7,247 nucleotides of DNA, from assembly GCA_014376325.1 (NCBI GenBank), contig JACMRP010000246.1, forward strand, positions 1-7,247, read 5' to 3'. Of the stretch, positions 5,902 to 7,247 are shown piece after piece. Numbering within the stretch: the first letter of the stretch is position 1; each line of letters opens with the position of its first letter. The stretch comes from Pseudobdellovibrionaceae bacterium (GTDB lineage: Bacteria > Bdellovibrionota > Bdellovibrionia > Bdellovibrionales > Bdellovibrionaceae). The notes beneath the pieces were generated by a model. It had not been told where the DNA came from. It saw only the letters and a list, made by a program, of their open reading frames with translations, and made no database searches. The position numbers and the translations under genes are program-made.

Positions 5902-6506
5902 TATTTTTCAGCCTTTGGCGAGGCCGCGTCCTCGATTCGCTGACTGATGAGCGAATTTGCATCTAGGCCCGCGACCTTCAATGCCAAGCAAAATTTCTGA
6001 AACCCTGAGGCTTGAGATTTTAAGAGCTCTAACATTGTCGGATCGACCACAAGTCCATCCTTCATGCTTTTGTGAACGTTTATCATGAAAACCCGTTGCG
6101 GGTAGATGAACGCATTCCGATATCCGAAAACTTGCTGAAGATGTTCCACCGGGCGCATCCCGCCGAACATCATGCCTACCCCGACGAAGCAAACCGGGCG
6201 ATATTCGAAAGAATCTGGAAATTTGAAATGATCGATGTAGTACTTTAAAATTCCGGGCATCGATCCGTTGTATTCCGGACAGACGATGATCAATCCATCA
6301 GAGGAAGAAATTTTATCGATCTCTTTCGCGAGGGTAGCCGGTTGATCTTTTCCATAATGGGGACCCGATATAAGTTCTTTGCGAATTTCGCGTAGATCGA
6401 CGACTTCTGCTTCTTCACCGATATCACGGTAAAGAGACTGAATGTGTTTCGAAATTTTAAGCGTGTTTGAATCTGCGCGGTCGGTCCCAGAAATAATGTG
6501 CTTCAT
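5901..6506 (-). CDS. NAD(P)H-dependent FMN reductase-like flavoprotein
   Basis: This 201-residue protein has the flavodoxin-like fold of the FMN_red family, whose members bind FMN and use NAD(P)H to reduce flavins, quinones, azo dyes or metals. The phosphate-binding loop GTDRADSNTLKIS is at 7-19, where relatives have GSxRxxSxN. The diagnostic flavin-ring loop PEYNGSMPGILKYYIDH is at 77-93. GVGMMFGGMRPVEHLQQVF at 109-127 is the second conserved loop. It has no signal peptide and is cytosolic. It is the first gene of an operon with kup, with the stop and start codons overlapping by one base. The ATG at 6506 has only a poor GGGA three bases before it and a possible leaderless promoter. Its true substrate is unknown. 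The tight pairing with a K+ transporter recalls KefF, a flavoprotein partner of the KefC efflux system, but KefF belongs to a different flavodoxin subfamily. Confidence 0.88.
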   Translation of the reverse strand: MKHIISGTDRADSNTLKISKHIQSLYRDIGEEAEVVDLREIRKELISGPHYGKDQPATLAKEIDKISSSDGLIIVCPEYNGSMPGILKYYIDHFKFPDSFEYRPVCFVGVGMMFGGMRPVEHLQQVFGYRNAFIYPQRVFMINVHKSMKDGLVVDPTMLELLKSQASGFQKFCLALKVAGLDANSLISQRIEDAASPKAEK

Positions 6507-6512
6507 GTTCCC

Positions 6513-6541
6513 ATATTCCGCCTGTGGGTCTGGTTTGACAA
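6513..6541 (-). promoter_or_regulatory. Candidate promoter of the reductase-kup operon
   Basis: On the minus strand, TTGTCA (6541-6536) and GAATAT (6518-6513) are 17 bases apart, with six bases to the ATG at 6506. The -35 is five of six, but the -10 only three of six (A2, A5, T6). Its -35 overlaps the -35 of the divergent promoter almost completely. Confidence 0.4.
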
Positions 6542-6563
6542 TAGCCGTCGCGTTAGATTTAAT
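6535..6563 (+). promoter_or_regulatory. Near-consensus sigma-70 promoter of the GYF/PilZ gene
   Basis: TTGACA (6535-6540) matches consensus fully. After the ideal 17-base spacer comes TTTAAT (6558-6563), five of six. Transcription would begin near 6570, giving a leader of about 30 bases that contains the GAGGGGG ribosome binding site. This is the strongest promoter in the window. Confidence 0.75.
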
Positions 6564-6586
6564 GGCCTTACAGAGAGTCTATTTTT

Positions 6587-6593
6587 GAGGGGG
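6587..6593 (+). promoter_or_regulatory. Ribosome binding site that decides a TTG start
   Basis: GAGGGGG lies eight bases before the TTG at 6602. The frame is closed upstream by a TAA at 6560-6562, and no ATG or GTG occurs between that stop and 6602. The TTG is therefore the best start. Confidence 0.7.
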
Positions 6594-6601
6594 ATTTTGC
6601 A

Positions 6602-7247
6602 TTGGAACAAGCGAGATGGTTTTTACTGTTAGATGGTCAAGTGACCGGTCCCTTTGCGGATCCCGATATTGAAACTCGTTTGGCTGCAGGTCCTAATGAG
6701 GCCCTTATTTGGGGCCGCGGACAGAGTGAATGGATGGCTCCTGACAAATGGAGAGTCATGCTAAAAGCGCTCCTTGCCCAATCTGCCTTAGAAAACAGCC
6801 GCGCTAGTGTTTGGAAAATGCGGATTGATCACAAAGAACTGACCCCCATGAATCTGGATGAGCTCGTTGAACATTTAAAAGATTACACCGATTTATCTCC
6901 GGTGCGGATTTGGACGGAAGGCTTCGAAGAGTGGAAAGAAGTGTTCCAAGTTCAAAAGGTCATGGAAGAACTTGGCATCAGTCGAAGAACCCATCCGCGC
7001 GTCCCCATCATGGGCACCCTAAAAACGGACGCTTCGGCCGGGGCCGTCACCGCCAAAGTCATTTCTATCAGTGAAGGTGGTATCGGGGTCAACAGTGCTT
7101 CTGGTCTACAAATCGGCGAAAAGATTAATGCCGCGATCACGAGTCCTAATTTATTTATCCCTATCCACGCAAATCTTGAAGTCGTCTATGTAGGCGCCGA
7201 CGGTTATGCGGGCCTGCGATTTTTAGCTCTGCCGAACGAGGCAAAAA
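6602..7247 (+). CDS. Tandem GYF_2-like and PilZ domain protein (partial at 3' end)
   Basis: The frame is open from a TTG start to the right edge, giving 215 residues without a stop. Residues 5-50 resemble a GYF_2 domain (RWFLLLDGQVTGPF, then LIWGRGQSEWMAPDKW). Residues 69-115 look like a second, more diverged copy with the same W-x-x-G-x-x-x-W ending (RIWTEGFEEW). From about 128 a PilZ domain follows: RRTHPR holds the RxxxR c-di-GMP motif (R129, R133), and SISEGG (155-160) sits where the second motif, D/NxSxxG, is expected, with Ser in place of Asp/Asn. The strands AKVISIS, VNSASGL, EKINAAIT, LEVVYVG and YAGLRFLAL fit the PilZ barrel. No signal peptide or membrane helix is visible. A role as a c-di-GMP-responsive adaptor is inferred from the domains. 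Binding is uncertain because of the altered motif. The C-terminus is missing. Confidence 0.82.
   Translation, partial: MEQARWFLLLDGQVTGPFADPDIETRLAAGPNEALIWGRGQSEWMAPDKWRVMLKALLAQSALENSRASVWKMRIDHKELTPMNLDELVEHLKDYTDLSPVRIWTEGFEEWKEVFQVQKVMEELGISRRTHPRVPIMGTLKTDASAGAVTAKVISISEGGIGVNSASGLQIGEKINAAITSPNLFIPIHANLEVVYVGADGYAGLRFLALPNEAK

Noticed and set aside
6952..7140. Minus-strand reading frame of 62 codons
   Set aside because: It is antisense to the PilZ region of the right-edge gene, which has clear motifs, a promoter and a ribosome binding site. Its own start has no support.

Overview
The window looks like ordinary chromosome from a Gram-negative predator-type or related deltaproteobacterium-like lineage. 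My best guess is Bdellovibrionota (Bdellovibrio-like). This is inference from the GYF_2-plus-PilZ architecture at the right edge, the lipoprotein, the compact gene spacing, and a base composition that looks near 50% GC by eye. No rRNA, tRNA, CRISPR array, transposase or phage gene is visible.

Layout, left to right. (1) The first 12 codons of a minus-strand gene with a signal-peptide start run off the left edge. (2) A minus-strand DedA membrane protein. (3) A minus-strand lipoprotein with a clear intrinsic terminator behind it. (4) A divergent plus-strand patatin-like phospholipase. (5) A convergent minus-strand HxlR-type regulator with a single N-terminal cysteine. (6) A divergent plus-strand GNAT acetyltransferase. 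(7) A 79-base hairpin made of two perfect 38-base arms, which begins on the acetyltransferase stop codon and ends on the stop codon of the convergent gene. (8) A minus-strand two-gene operon in which an NAD(P)H-dependent FMN reductase-like flavoprotein overlaps the potassium transporter gene kup by one base (TAATG). (9) A divergent plus-strand gene, cut by the right edge, with two GYF_2-like domains and a PilZ domain, behind a near-consensus sigma-70 promoter.

No single pathway unites these genes. Membrane and envelope functions dominate: DedA lipid-carrier handling, an anchored lipoprotein, a phospholipase and K+ uptake. Two local pairings carry functional information. The flavoprotein-kup overlap resembles in principle the KefF-KefC pairing of a flavoprotein with a K+ transport protein. 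The HxlR regulator and the acetyltransferase share one divergent promoter region.

The most unusual non-coding signal is the 38-bp-arm inverted repeat. Its T and A runs are in the wrong order for an intrinsic terminator. A second pattern is that three genes without a Shine-Dalgarno sequence (dedA, the patatin and the reductase) all have a TTG-type -35 element starting 35-36 bases before the ATG, which would give leaderless mRNAs. I see no clearly undescribed multi-gene system here.
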